Positions 37,265 to 44,838 of a stretch of 64,000 bases of DNA are shown in pieces. The position numbers and the translations under genes were made by a program. Each line of letters opens with the position of its first letter. Position 1 is the first letter of the stretch. Location: the NCBI GenBank assembly GCA_001717545.1, contig CP017039.1, forward strand, positions 1,240,001 to 1,304,000, read 5' to 3'. The notes under the pieces were generated by a model. That model searched no databases. It saw only the letters and a program-made list of their open reading frames with translations, and was not told the origin of the DNA. This stretch comes from Anaerolineaceae bacterium oral taxon 439. GTDB lineage: Bacteria; Chloroflexota; Anaerolineae; Anaerolineales; Anaerolineaceae.

Positions 37265-38065
37265 TCAGGCGAATTTGCGGATCGTTTTCGCAATACCATC
37301 CTCGTATCCGGGTTCGCAGACGTAATCGGCGACGGCTTTCAGCACGTCCCTGCCGTTACCCATGGCAACACCAAATCCAGCCCATTTCGTCATGACGATA
37401 TCATTGGCGCTGTCCCCGAAGGTCATCACTTCTTCAGCTTTGATCCCGAGACGGATGCAGAGGTTCTGCAGCGCGGAGAGTTTGCTTACATTCGGAAGAA
37501 AAATGTCGGCGGTCACGCCGTTGTCATAAGGTTCCACGCGGTAATCCGTGGGCCAGACGGACAATTCTTTGATCATTTTTTCCCGCACATTGTGATCTGC
37601 CTGGAAGGTAAAGCCGATCGGCATTTTCTTCAGGTGGTAATCCATCATCTCACATTCAACTGTCGGGCAGGCACTGATGCCGATGTTGCTGAAAACCCCC
37701 CGCATTGTCTCCATACGCCGGTAAATACACTTTACATTGTTGAATTTCAGGATCAACCCGGCATCATATTTTACGCAAAGATCCAGAACGCGCTGTGTCT
37801 GCTCAAAGGTGAAGCGTTCCGTATAGATCGAACGGGTCTCGGAATCGAGAATGCTCTGTCCGCTGGCGGTGATAAAATAATCCGCCTGCACTTCCTTCTG
37901 GCAGGGAGTATTCAGTTCTGCATAGGTCCGCGCGGTCGCAAGAGCGATATACATGCCTTTTTCTTTCATTTCATGGATCGCCCCCAGGGAGGAAGGCTGA
38001 ATGCAATTATCATGATAATCCCAAAGCGTACCGTCGACGTCAAAAGCGATCAGTTTGTATTTCAT
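37265..38065 (-). CDS. Cof-type HAD-IIB phosphatase
   Basis: 266 residues. HAD motif I FDVDGTLWDYHDN (about 8-20, nucleophile Asp9), motif III lysine in the middle, and motif IV VMTFGDSANDIVMTKWAG (near 210). The C2-type cap places it in the Cof/YidA group of sugar-phosphate phosphatases. It is divergent from the NanA-like gene and upstream of the Opp operon. A role in dephosphorylating an intermediate of the island's pathway is possible. Confidence 0.9.
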   Translation of the reverse strand: MKYKLIAFDVDGTLWDYHDNCIQPSSLGAIHEMKEKGMYIALATARTYAELNTPCQKEVQADYFITASGQSILDSETRSIYTERFTFEQTQRVLDLCVKYDAGLILKFNNVKCIYRRMETMRGVFSNIGISACPTVECEMMDYHLKKMPIGFTFQADHNVREKMIKELSVWPTDYRVEPYDNGVTADIFLPNVSKLSALQNLCIRLGIKAEEVMTFGDSANDIVMTKWAGFGVAMGNGRDVLKAVADYVCEPGYEDGIAKTIRKFA

Positions 38066-38150
38066 TAGTTTTCTGTTCCTTTCAACTGTTTTGTTCAGAA
38101 AAGGACGATGATTTTAGCATGAAAAATGGCCGCTTAAGGGAAAATGTGAC

Positions 38151-38168
38151 AATTATGCGTTCATAATT
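38151..38168. promoter_or_regulatory. palindrome upstream of the nan promoter, candidate operator
   Basis: AATTATG-CGTT-CATAATT, 7-bp perfect arms with a 4-nt centre, ending 14 nt before the -35 of the nanA-like promoter and lying between two divergent genes. Binding protein unknown. Confidence 0.5.
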
Positions 38169-38182
38169 CCACAGGGACGACA

Positions 38183-38211
38183 TTGACATAAATTGCTCGT
38201 TCCATTACAAT
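38183..38211 (+). promoter_or_regulatory. promoter of the nanA-like operon
   Basis: TTGACA (38183-38188), 17-nt spacer, TACAAT (38206-38211), 43 nt before the ATG at 38255. Confidence 0.82.
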
Positions 38212-38254
38212 ACGGATGAATCGGGAAAAACAGAATACTAAAGGAGTGTCCTTT

Positions 38255-39163
38255 ATGAAAGACCTTACAAAATATCAGGGAATTTTTCCTGCATTCTATG
38301 CCTGTTATGACGAGCAGGGTAATATTTCTCCCGAACGAGTGCGAGCTCTTACCGAATATTTTGTAAACAAAGGCGTTACCGGGCTTTATGTCGGCGGATC
38401 TTCCGGTGAATGTATTTACCATTCCGTAGCGGAACGTAAACTGGTCCTGGAAAATGTAGCGTCTCAGGCAGCCGGACGGATCGTGATCATTGCCCATGTT
38501 GCATGCAACAACACCGCGGATTCCATGGAACTGGCCGCTCACGCGGAAAGTCTCGATGTAGATGCGATTGCGGCGATCCCGCCGATCTACTTTAAACTGC
38601 CCGACCGTGCCATCGCTAAATACTGGAATGACATTTCCTCTGCAGCTCCGCATACGGATTTCATTATCTATAACATTCCCCAGCTTGCCGGTGTGTCACT
38701 GAATAAAGCCCTGCTGCGGACAATGCTGCAGAATCCCAACGTGATCGGCGTCAAGAATTCCTCCATGCCGGTTCAGGATATCGAAGACTGGCGGGATGAA
38801 GGAGTAATCGTCTTCAACGGTCCGGATGAACAGCTGCTGCCCGGTCTGACTGCGGGCGCCGTCGGCGGAATCGGCGGCACTTATGGTTCAATGCCCTGCC
38901 TGTATCTGAAGATCTTCAATCTGGTGAAGGAAGGCAAGGCGGTTGAGGCTCTGCCAATCATGGATGGCTGCAGAAGCGTTATTAATTTGATGTGTTCGGC
39001 AAGGGGGAATCTCTATGCCGTACTGAAGGCTGTAATTCGCATCAATGAAGGGATCGATGCTGGAAGCGTTCGTCCGCCGTTGATGGCTCTTGTGCCTGAA
39101 GATATGGCGATCGTGGAAGAAGCTGCAAGGCGCATTAAGGAACTGGAAGCTAAGTTTTTGTAG
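38255..39163 (+). CDS. N-acetylneuraminate lyase-like aldolase (DapA/NanA family)
   Basis: 302 residues, class I aldolase barrel. GLYVGGSSGE (43-52) fits the NAL-type GG(S/T)GE loop. The Schiff-base lysine is Lys167 in VIGVKNSS and the partner tyrosine is Tyr139 in IIYNIP, aligned with Lys165 and Tyr137 of E. coli NanA. It should split N-acetylneuraminate into ManNAc and pyruvate. The start at 38255 has AAAGGAG 8 nt upstream. First gene of the plus-strand operon that includes nanE. Confidence 0.88.
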   Translation: MKDLTKYQGIFPAFYACYDEQGNISPERVRALTEYFVNKGVTGLYVGGSSGECIYHSVAERKLVLENVASQAAGRIVIIAHVACNNTADSMELAAHAESLDVDAIAAIPPIYFKLPDRAIAKYWNDISSAAPHTDFIIYNIPQLAGVSLNKALLRTMLQNPNVIGVKNSSMPVQDIEDWRDEGVIVFNGPDEQLLPGLTAGAVGGIGGTYGSMPCLYLKIFNLVKEGKAVEALPIMDGCRSVINLMCSARGNLYAVLKAVIRINEGIDAGSVRPPLMALVPEDMAIVEEAARRIKELEAKFL

Positions 39164-39200
39164 ACAGAGACCGGCTGCAGGCAGTCGGAAAGGGGAAAGT

Positions 39201-40649
39201 TTGGATAAATATTTGATGCTCAATCGCAGCTATTTTCAGCCGCAGGGAATGGATAACGTGCGTCTGGTTTTAACGCAGGCCGAAAAGGACACGCAAAACA
39301 ACCCGTTGTTTCATGAAGATTTCTTCTCCGATCCGCCGCGCGGATGGGAAGCTCGATATGATAATTCCTATCCGAATGTGATCTACGACTCGAAATACGG
39401 AAAATACCGCTGTTATTACACGCTGTGTTCAAAGGATAACGATTCAGCAGGGGCTGACAAGGAAGAACGGGCCCGGCGGGATTACTGCCCCTCGCCGACC
39501 CGCATCGCATCACTGGCTTACGCGGAGAGCGATGACGGTATCAATTGGGTAAAGCCAAACCTCGGATTCGTGGAATTTGAGGGCAGCCGGGATAATAATA
39601 TGCTTTTCCGTTTTGCTCACGGGACTGGCGTATTTTTGGATGAAGATGAGACCGATCCGCGGAAACGTTATAAGATGGTGACCAAAGTCGAATACCCGGG
39701 AAAGAAGAATTACATGGCAGTCAACTTCTCGGAAGACGGTGTCCATTGGGGTGAGATGATCAAATGGCCGCGATGGAATCCTCCGGCGGATTCACACAAC
39801 TTACCCTTCCGGGATAAGCAGGATGGCCTGTTTAAAGTCGTTACCCGAATCTGGAAAGACGGAGTGCGCATTGAGGCGATCTGCTCCAGTCCGGATTTCA
39901 TCAATTGGAGCGCACCGCATGAGATCATCCGCGGCAGTGGTTTTGAGAGTCAGGTTTATTCCATGCCGGTCTTCTGGTATGACGGTATTTATCTTGGTCT
40001 TGCATCCATGTTCCATGAAGGCGACCGCTCCGCAGCGAACTTCGACACCGTGGATCTGGAGCTGACGCTGGGGACAACGGCTGAACGATTTGACCGCATT
40101 GCAACGGATCAGTACCTGATTCCGCGCGGGGATGGACATTATCCGAACGGAGATTTCGACTGCGGCTGCATATTCGCCGCACCGCCGCTTGAAATGGATA
40201 ACCGGCTGGTGTTTTATTACATGGGCGGCAACGGTCAGCATACTAATTTCCGGGAGACTTCCTTTGCCCGTGCATTTCTGCCAAAAGACCGATTTGCCTG
40301 CTATGAACCGCGGGATTCCAGACGGGAAGCGACTCTCCCGACACAAACCTTCTACGCTTACGGTGATGATCTGGCGATTCTTGCGGATGTCGCCGAGGGC
40401 GGGAAAATATCCGCCGCGCTCTGCACAAACTGGCGGTCGGAACCTTTTGAAGGCTATGGCTTTGCGGACTGTGTGTTGACCCCACGGGATGATGGATATC
40501 TGACCCTTCGCTGGAAAAAACCGCTGACCGCTCTTGAAAACACCGGTTTTTCAATTGTTTTTCACTTCTCCGGCACGAAGCTTTTTGCGATGAAAGGTGA
40601 AATTACGCCGCAGACCTCGCGTTATTATGAAGGCGCTCCGATACTCTGA
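39201..40649 (+). CDS. five-bladed-propeller glycosidase-like protein of unknown specificity
   Basis: 482 residues from a TTG start with AGGGG 5 nt upstream; an ATG at 39216 is an alternative without a well-placed site. The chain reads like a GH32/GH43-type five-bladed beta-propeller. Repeated patterns include YAESDDGINWVKPNLG, NFSEDGVHWGEM and SSPDFINWS, with acidic residues in NVIYDSKYGKY and YPNGDFDCGC. No signal peptide. I cannot assign a known family member. Its place between nanA-like and yhcH-like genes suggests action on a sialylated or sialate-derived sugar inside the cell. Confidence 0.7.
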   Translation: MDKYLMLNRSYFQPQGMDNVRLVLTQAEKDTQNNPLFHEDFFSDPPRGWEARYDNSYPNVIYDSKYGKYRCYYTLCSKDNDSAGADKEERARRDYCPSPTRIASLAYAESDDGINWVKPNLGFVEFEGSRDNNMLFRFAHGTGVFLDEDETDPRKRYKMVTKVEYPGKKNYMAVNFSEDGVHWGEMIKWPRWNPPADSHNLPFRDKQDGLFKVVTRIWKDGVRIEAICSSPDFINWSAPHEIIRGSGFESQVYSMPVFWYDGIYLGLASMFHEGDRSAANFDTVDLELTLGTTAERFDRIATDQYLIPRGDGHYPNGDFDCGCIFAAPPLEMDNRLVFYYMGGNGQHTNFRETSFARAFLPKDRFACYEPRDSRREATLPTQTFYAYGDDLAILADVAEGGKISAALCTNWRSEPFEGYGFADCVLTPRDDGYLTLRWKKPLTALENTGFSIVFHFSGTKLFAMKGEITPQTSRYYEGAPIL

Positions 40650-40664
40650 TCAGAAAGAGGATTT

Positions 40665-41114
40665 ATGATTTTTTGTAAACTTAAGGCCCTGGATCGTTAT
40701 CAGGGCCTTTCACACAATCTTGATACCGCTCTTCATTTCCTGATGGAGGCAGATCTTAACATGCTCGCAATGGGCAGAAATGTTATCGATGGCGATGCGG
40801 TCTATGTAAACCGTTTTGATTATGACACGGTTGCTGTGCCGATCACTGAAGGACATCTACGCTATATCGATATCCATGTTGTTTTAGATGGCGAGGAAGT
40901 GGTGGCGGTCTCGGATACAACCATGTTGACTGAGATCGAGAGGAAAGAAGATGAGGATTACATCGGTTTTCAGGGAGAACTTCAGAGCCTGAACATACTC
41001 CGGCCGGGAGATGTGCTGATCTGTTTTCCGGAGGATGCTCACAGTCCAAAACGTATTTGCGGATCCGAGTCCTGTCATGTAAAAAAAGCTGTAGTCAAGG
41101 TATTGGCTGATTGA
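40665..41114 (+). CDS. YhcH/YjgK/YiaL family protein (NanQ-type sialate anomerase)
   Basis: 149 residues of the DUF386 beta-sandwich family. RYIDIHVVLDGEEVV (about 66-80) and the C-terminal PGDVLICFPEDAHSPKRI, with conserved His/Glu metal ligands, match YhcH. The E. coli homologue (NanQ) opens and interconverts sialic-acid anomers. It lies 15 nt after the propeller gene and 10 nt before nanE, a context seen in many sialate operons. Confidence 0.88.
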   Translation: MIFCKLKALDRYQGLSHNLDTALHFLMEADLNMLAMGRNVIDGDAVYVNRFDYDTVAVPITEGHLRYIDIHVVLDGEEVVAVSDTTMLTEIERKEDEDYIGFQGELQSLNILRPGDVLICFPEDAHSPKRICGSESCHVKKAVVKVLAD

Positions 41115-41124
41115 TGAAATCCAT

Positions 41125-41832
41125 ATGTATAATATTAATGTTTATAATAAAATTATGCAGAAGCTGGCGGGCGGGATCATCGTCTCCTGCCAATCCAAAG
41201 AGGGGGACCCGACCCATTGCCCGGAATTCATGGCAGCCTTTGCCAAATCCGCTGAGATTGGCGGAGCTGCCGGGATCCGCGCGAACTCCGTGGTTGATAT
41301 CGAAGCGATCAAGAAGATTACGGATCTGCCGGTAATTGGCATCTGGAAGCGCCATTGGGAAGATGACTGGTGGAACATTATGATCACCCCGACATTTGCC
41401 GACTGCCGCGAACTCGAGGATGCCGGCGCGGATATCATCGCTATTGAAACCACCGGACGCAAACGCCCGAATAATGAGGATGTAAAAGAGCTTGTCGACC
41501 GTGTTCGCAATGAATTGAACGTTCCGGTTATGGCGGACTGTCATGACATGGAGGATGCCTTGCGGACTAATGCCGATATCATTGCCCCGACCCTTTCCTG
41601 TGTTGGTGGTGAAGAAGATTATATGCCCCCGTGGGCGCTCTTGGAACGGATGGTGAAGGAACAGTCCCGTCCGGTTATTGCGGAAGGTCATTTCTGGGAG
41701 CCGGCCTGCGTTACACGCGGGTTTGAGATCGGTGTTCACGCCATTGTCATTGGTTCTGCCATTACCCGCCCATGGATGATCACCGAACGCTTTGTCCAGT
41801 TCAGCCCGCAGGGAAAGGCTAAGAAATCATGA
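41125..41832 (+). CDS. nanE: N-acetylmannosamine-6-phosphate 2-epimerase
   Basis: 235 residues, NanE TIM barrel: KLAGGIIVSCQS at 13-24, GAAGIRANSV, PVIGIWKR, and the catalytic lysine and acidic residues in these strands. It converts ManNAc-6-P to GlcNAc-6-P. The ManNAc kinase that should precede this step is only present as a truncated stub directly downstream (ATGA overlap), so phosphorylation must be supplied elsewhere. Confidence 0.93.
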   Translation: MYNINVYNKIMQKLAGGIIVSCQSKEGDPTHCPEFMAAFAKSAEIGGAAGIRANSVVDIEAIKKITDLPVIGIWKRHWEDDWWNIMITPTFADCRELEDAGADIIAIETTGRKRPNNEDVKELVDRVRNELNVPVMADCHDMEDALRTNADIIAPTLSCVGGEEDYMPPWALLERMVKEQSRPVIAEGHFWEPACVTRGFEIGVHAIVIGSAITRPWMITERFVQFSPQGKAKKS

Positions 41833-41945
41833 CCCTCTATGCGTCAGGCGTTAACGCGGCGGCGACCAATCTCCGCTGTGCTCTGGTCAATGAGGGAGGT
41901 GAGATTCTCAAAGAAATACGGGAACGAGCTAAAGGTATCTCTGGG
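41829..41945 (+). pseudogene. truncated ROK-family kinase (NanK-like) stub
   Basis: The frame starts in an ATGA overlap with nanE and its first 35 or so residues resemble the start of a ROK sugar kinase (GVNAAATNLRCALVNEGGEI, where functional kinases have G-[ID]-[DL]-GGT). After about EIRERAKG the sequence becomes antisense to the end of the neighbouring araC gene and no longer looks like a kinase. So at least 250 residues are missing. The junction is probably the right edge of the island. Confidence 0.7.
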
Positions 41946-41975
41946 GCGGTCCAGCTTAAATTGTATGGCTCAGGC

Positions 41976-42926
41976 TCAGCGATTTGTCTGTCTCGTCGCT
42001 TTCGCTTCGGAACGATACTGGCGAGGGGAGACGCCATGCCGCTTCCGGAACATCTTGGAAAAGGCCAGCGCGTCGGTATAACCGATCATATTGGCGATCT
42101 CTGTTATCGAAAATTCAGTCTCACGCAGGAGCGATTCCGCTTTATCCATTCGCAGCTGCATCAGGAATTCCGCCGGCGGCATGTTCGCTTCCTTGCGGAA
42201 TCGAGTCGTCAGATGGGAGCGGTTGATCCCGATCAGGTCTGCGAGCTCGCCGATTCGAAACGGCTGGTTGTAATTCGCGACCATGTATTCAACCGCCTGC
42301 TGGACGTAGGATGCCCCGTTTTTAGCGATCGGCCTGATCGTGGACGGGCCCCAATCCTGATCTGTGGGCCGGTTTGGCTCGGGCTGCTGATCCCCGATGA
42401 TAATCGCGAAAAAACGGAGAAGCTCGGCCGTCCTGAGGAGCTCGTTTGTAAGCGTCTGGCGGCGGGTGTTAAGAATTTTCGTGACGCAGTCTGACAACTC
42501 ATGCGTTCGCTTCACGGTTATAACGTATCGTTTCTCGTTGAAGCCCATCTGCGTCACGCATTCTTCGATCCCATTTCCGCTGAAGGCGATCCAGTCGTAG
42601 TGCCATGGGTCGTCCCAGTCGGCCTCATAGTAAACCCGGTCGCCGGGGTAGATCAGGAACGCCTGATCCTTGTGGACGGGATAGGTTGCTCCTTTGACCG
42701 TGTAGAGACCCTTGCCATTTCTGATGAGATGCAGCAGGTAAGCGGAACGAACGGCAGGTCCGTACGCGTGTCCCGAACGGCAGTCTTCCCGTCCGCAGTA
42801 ATTGACATGATATTTATCAATCCCGACGTATCCGGTATCGCTGTCCGCTGTTTCGGGTATCTTCTTCCGAACTGACCCGGACGATTTTACCTGATTCCCG
42901 GTAAACCGGACCTCTTGCCCGTCCAT
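41976..42926 (-). CDS. AraC-family regulator with cupin sensor
   Basis: 316 residues. The N-terminal AraC-binding cupin (about 30-160) contains GKGLYTVKGATYPVHKDQ and HYDWIAFSG. The C-terminal two-HTH domain (about 210-305) contains FRIGELADLIGINRSHLTTRFRKE and TEIANMIGYTDALAFSKMFR. It is the last gene of the MalEFG-type operon (25 nt after the permease), so it likely senses the imported sugar and controls this operon. Confidence 0.92.
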   Translation of the reverse strand: MDGQEVRFTGNQVKSSGSVRKKIPETADSDTGYVGIDKYHVNYCGREDCRSGHAYGPAVRSAYLLHLIRNGKGLYTVKGATYPVHKDQAFLIYPGDRVYYEADWDDPWHYDWIAFSGNGIEECVTQMGFNEKRYVITVKRTHELSDCVTKILNTRRQTLTNELLRTAELLRFFAIIIGDQQPEPNRPTDQDWGPSTIRPIAKNGASYVQQAVEYMVANYNQPFRIGELADLIGINRSHLTTRFRKEANMPPAEFLMQLRMDKAESLLRETEFSITEIANMIGYTDALAFSKMFRKRHGVSPRQYRSEAKATRQTNR

Positions 42927-42951
42927 TCTCGTTCATCCATTGCAGCCAGGC

Positions 42952-43782
42952 TCAGAGTTTCCCGCCGGTGGTGGCGATACCTTCGATGAATTGCTTCTGG
43001 AAGAGCAGGTACAAAACGATCATCGGCAGGCAGGCAAGCAGCGACGCAGCCATCAGCTGCGGAAAGTTGGCGCCGTATTGTCCCTGCATTTTCGCCAGAG
43101 CGGCGGCGAGCGTCGTCGACGCGTTCCGCGGCGCGGCGATCATCGGCCAGAGCAGGTCTTTATACGCGAAAACGGAAGTGAAGATTCCTAACGCGACCAT
43201 GTTCGACCGGACCAGCGGGAGCATGATATACAGGAAGGTCTGTCCAATGTTGCAGCCGTCCAGTTTCGCCGCCTCTTCAAGATCGCGCGGCAGTCCCATG
43301 AAAGCCTGACGCAGCAGGAAGGTTCCGAACGCTGTGACCAGGCCGGGGAAGACCAGCCCGAACATCGAGTTCAGCGCGTTCAGCTTGCTGATCATGATGT
43401 ACTGCGGAATGACAAAGATTTGCGATGGGACCATCATCTGCAGCAGGACGAGCGAGAAAGCAAAATCCCGGCCTCGGAAGCGCAGCCGCCCGAACGCATA
43501 TCCCGCCATCGTCGCGGTCGCAACAGCGGCGGCGACGCGCCAGAAAATCAGCAGGATCGTATTCTTATATAGAAGCAGGAAGTTCATATTCTCGATAACG
43601 GCTTTAAAAGCATCGAGGCGCCAGACCGTCGGGAAGATCACGAACGGGTCGACGCTTGTCGATTCGGAGACGGTTTTAAACGACGTCAGGATCATCCAGA
43701 GAAATGGAACGAGCATGACGATCGAGAAGACAATCAGGATGACATGAATCCCGACGGACTGACGGACGTGTTTCTTGACCAT
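42952..43782 (-). CDS. carbohydrate ABC importer permease, MalG type
   Basis: 276 residues, six helices, BPD_transp_1. The EAA loop is EEAAKLDGCNIGQTFLYIMLPLVRS, near residue 190. The C-terminus FIEGIATTGGKL is typical of CUT1 MalG-like permeases. It follows the MalF-type permease by 33 nt. The operon has no ATPase, so a shared MsmK/MalK-like ATPase encoded elsewhere is expected. Confidence 0.93.
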   Translation of the reverse strand: MVKKHVRQSVGIHVILIVFSIVMLVPFLWMILTSFKTVSESTSVDPFVIFPTVWRLDAFKAVIENMNFLLLYKNTILLIFWRVAAAVATATMAGYAFGRLRFRGRDFAFSLVLLQMMVPSQIFVIPQYIMISKLNALNSMFGLVFPGLVTAFGTFLLRQAFMGLPRDLEEAAKLDGCNIGQTFLYIMLPLVRSNMVALGIFTSVFAYKDLLWPMIAAPRNASTTLAAALAKMQGQYGANFPQLMAASLLACLPMIVLYLLFQKQFIEGIATTGGKL

Positions 43783-43815
43783 AGCTGGCGAACTCCTTTC
43801 TTTTTATAACGGAAA

Positions 43816-44709
43816 TCAGTTATAGAATACCCATTTTTTCTGCCCGATCATTTGGAAAACCGTGACGACCATGATCACGAGCAGCAATAAAACGACGATT
43901 GTCGAGCCATACCCGCGATTCGCCTGCGTAAAGGAATAACGGTAAAAAAGATACACGAGCGACTGCGTTTTTGTCAGTGCGGGATTGGTGATATCGATGA
44001 CCATGAAGATCAGGTCGAAAACCTGGAGCGCGCCGATGACGCGCGTGATAACGACGAAGAAGATCGTCGGCGAGAGAAGCGGGAGCGTGATATGGAAGAA
44101 CTGACTGATCCCGGTTGCGCCGTCGATCGATGAGGCTTCGTAGAAATCTTTGGGGATTTCCTGAAGCCCGGCGAGGAAAAGGACAATATTATATCCAAGA
44201 ATTGACCAGATCCCGATTACGGCGATGAAGAAGATTGCGTAGCCTGGGTTCGAAATCCAGTTGATATGCGTTCTGAACAGGTTGTTCAGCAGTCCGAAAT
44301 CTGAATTATACAGCCAGCGCCAGACCATCGCGACAGCGGCCGGTGCGGCGATCATCGGAAGGAAGAAGATCGTCCGGTATCCGGCGCGGAATCGGATTTT
44401 TTTATTCAGGAAGACCGCGAGAACGAGCGAGAGCGAAACCGAAAAAACGACTTCGACAACCGCGTATTTGAGCGTATTGATGAGCGCCTGCCAAACGTCC
44501 GCGTCGGCTAAAAGCCGTTGATAGTTCGATAATCCGACGAATATATTTCCGCGTCCGAAATCGCCGGTTTTGAAGAAGCTCTGATAAATTGTTTGAAAAA
44601 TCGGAATAATATTGAGGACGGTAAGCCCGACCATTGTCGGCAGGATAAACAGCCATCCCCAGAAAAATTCTTCCCGCTGCTGACGGGTCGCTTTACGGAT
44701 CGCCGCCAT
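43816..44709 (-). CDS. carbohydrate ABC importer permease, MalF type
   Basis: 297 residues, six helices, CUT1 family, with N-terminal FFWGWLFILPTMVGLTVLNI and EAA loop EASSIDGATGISQFFHITLPLLSP. It forms the channel with the MalG-type partner. An efficient hairpin terminator (44739-44776) lies between this gene and the upstream binding-protein gene. Confidence 0.93.
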   Translation of the reverse strand: MAAIRKATRQQREEFFWGWLFILPTMVGLTVLNIIPIFQTIYQSFFKTGDFGRGNIFVGLSNYQRLLADADVWQALINTLKYAVVEVVFSVSLSLVLAVFLNKKIRFRAGYRTIFFLPMIAAPAAVAMVWRWLYNSDFGLLNNLFRTHINWISNPGYAIFFIAVIGIWSILGYNIVLFLAGLQEIPKDFYEASSIDGATGISQFFHITLPLLSPTIFFVVITRVIGALQVFDLIFMVIDITNPALTKTQSLVYLFYRYSFTQANRGYGSTIVVLLLLVIMVVTVFQMIGQKKWVFYN

Positions 44710-44738
44710 AGATTCCTCCTTTTTGATCTGGATAAAAA

Positions 44739-44776
44739 GGCTCCCGCTCGCAGGCTTCCGCCTGCGAGCGGGAGCC
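44739..44776 (-). terminator. 17-bp GC-rich hairpin with T-run after the binding-protein gene
   Basis: Perfect stem GGCTCCCGCTCGCAGGC / GCCTGCGAGCGGGAGCC with a TTCC tetraloop. On the minus strand it is followed directly by TTTTTAT. It sits 62 nt downstream of the binding-protein stop and 30 nt before the permease start, so it should sharply reduce read-through to the permeases. Confidence 0.92.
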
Positions 44777-44838
44777 TGCGGGGATATGATGGTCGTTCCG
44801 GCCGAAGTCGAATCTCGAATCGACGGAGCCGGGTGCGC

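Larger units (their letters stand above)
29960..41945. other. putative acquired sialic-acid utilisation island
   Basis: This stretch starts near tRNA-Val and ends inside a truncated ROK kinase. It contains sialidase-like, Opp-type importer, HAD, NanA-like, propeller hydrolase-like, YhcH-like and NanE genes. Codon style differs by eye from both flanks (far fewer GCG and CGN codons), it uses near-consensus promoters, and gene debris lies at both edges (GDPD remnant, kinase stub). Acquisition is inference; no integrase or attachment repeat was seen. Confidence 0.6.

Noticed and set aside
29665-41945. Integrative element with tRNA-Val attachment repeat
   Set aside because: No integrase gene and no copy of the tRNA 3' end near 41940 were found, so only a loose island is claimed.
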